Source: Megalopta genalis
Lineage: Eukaryota > Arthropoda > Insecta > Hymenoptera > Halictidae
Direction: 5' to 3'
Assembly: GCF_051020955.1 (NCBI RefSeq)
Contig: NW_027476368.1
Span: 211,128 to 275,127, forward strand
Length of the DNA: 64,000 bases
The notes below the pieces were generated by a model. It did no database searches and was not told the origin of the DNA. It worked only from the letters and a program-made list of their open reading frames with translations. The position numbers were made by a program, and so were the translations under genes. Below are positions 63,661 to 64,000 of the stretch, in pieces; the stretch's first letter is position 1, and each line of letters opens with the position of its first letter.

Positions 63661-64000
63661 TGTGTTTCGCATGGATTTGAAGCTAACTCGTTCGTTTCGC
63701 CTGCAGTTGAATCTACATTACTCATATCGCTAGTATTTGAAGCTAAATCATGTGTATCGCGAGGATTTTGAAGCTAACTTCTTTGATGAGTCTTCATTTG
63801 AAGCTATATCACATACACCCCAAGTGTTTGAAGCTATATCATTTGTTTCGCATGGATTTGAACGTAACCTTCTTCATCGCATTGATTTGCAGCTAAATCA
63901 TGTGTTTCGCATGGATTTGAAGCTAACTCGTTCGTTGCGCATGCAGTTCAATCTAAATAACGTATATCACAAGTATTTGAAGCTAAACCATTTGATTCGC
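63661..64000. repeat. Return to the 9-28 kb monomer module type
   Basis: After the palindrome-linked monomers the sequence switches at about 63,683 to the GCAGTTGAATCTACATTAC / TATCGCTAGTATTTG order known from 9,340, 10,270 and 26,590. It ends in CGTTGCGCATGCAGTTCAAT as at 26,765. The array clearly continues beyond the window. Confidence 0.78.

Larger units (their letters stand above)
1..64000. repeat. 30-bp minisatellite/satellite array filling the whole window
   Basis: The sequence is a continuous head-to-tail array of a 30-bp monomer, about 2,100 copies, with no unique sequence between copies. The core TTTGAAGCTA at monomer positions 1-10 and TCGC at 22-25 are the most constant parts. Five main types are told apart at positions 13-22 and 26-30: A1 (TCATTTGTTT/ATGGA), A2 (TCATGTGTTT/ATGGA), B (CCTTCTACAT/ATTGA), C (TCACTTATAT/AAGTA) and D (TCGTTTGTTT/CTGCA). 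I saw no inverted monomer. Most units are exactly 30 bp; recurrent 29- and 31-bp units exist. Neither array end lies in the window, so the true array is longer. A eukaryotic heterochromatic satellite is the likeliest identity; a degenerate giant repeat-protein gene is the alternative. Confidence 0.95.

Noticed and set aside
1..64000. CRISPR array, because of a regular repeat near 30 bp
   Set aside because: Repeats are contiguous with no unique spacers, the unit has graded variants, and there are no cas genes or leader.
1..64000. tRNA, rRNA or other structured RNA genes
   Set aside because: No stretch departs from the 30-bp monomer pattern, and direct repeats without inverted copies do not give stable long hairpins.
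1..64000. Transposon or insertion sequence as source of the macro-repeats
   Set aside because: No terminal inverted repeats, target-site duplications or transposase-like sequence; boundaries lie inside monomer cores, as expected from homologous exchange.
1..64000. Telomeric repeat array
   Set aside because: The monomer is 30 bp and not a short G-rich telomere unit; no TTAGGG-like runs are present.

Overview
The whole 64 kb is one tandem array of a 30-bp monomer, roughly 2,100 copies. All copies I read run head to tail in one orientation, and I found no stretch of unique sequence. On the + strand the monomer starts with a conserved core TTTGAAGCTA (positions 1-10) and carries a conserved TCGC near positions 22-25. 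Positions 11-21 and 26-30 vary and define a small set of monomer types. No promoter, RNA gene, transposon, conventional gene or array end is visible. The organism cannot be named from this. A very long AT-rich minisatellite (about 37% GC in a typical unit), with nested higher-order repeats and CpG-to-TpG/CpA variants, suggests a eukaryotic genome (heterochromatic, centromeric or subtelomeric array). That is inference.

Hierarchy. Level 1 is the 30-bp monomer. Level 2, clearest at 36,561-37,400, is a 150-bp unit of five monomer types in fixed order (A1-B-A2-D-C). Level 3 is long macro-repeats. Blocks of 2.3 kb recur 3,478 bp apart at 1.9-7.7 kb. A 3,122-bp repeat fills 9,041-15,284, with degraded relatives to about 25 kb. 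A 1,560-bp perfect-length tandem duplication lies at 28,741-31,860. Blocks of about 6.7 kb recur 7,170 bp apart at 40,897-54,741, with a partial third copy to about 59.3 kb. A 572-bp duplication lies at 59,338-60,481. A 2-kb block at 38.0-40.0 kb reappears at 61.3-63.35 kb. Copies differ by exact multiples of 30 bp (150, 180, 210, 240), the expected result of in-register unequal exchange.

Coding. Because 30 is divisible by 3, two frames are free of stops in every consensus monomer. One is on + (decapeptides such as LKLNHVFRMD) and one on - (decapeptides such as LASNPCETHD, with a Cys in most units). Both yield many open frames of 60-530 codons, but these are by-products of the repeat. Both frames are broken again and again by 29- and 31-bp monomers and by stop-bearing monomers, and these defects were themselves amplified. 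I therefore call no protein-coding gene with confidence. The - strand frame has the more protein-like 50-residue pattern and may be the relic of an ancestral repeat protein. That is untested.

A separate anomaly is an island at about 15.05-22.98 kb with some 40 one-base insertions or deletions relative to neighbouring, otherwise near-identical copies. It looks like unpolished long-read consensus or a locally decaying subarray.
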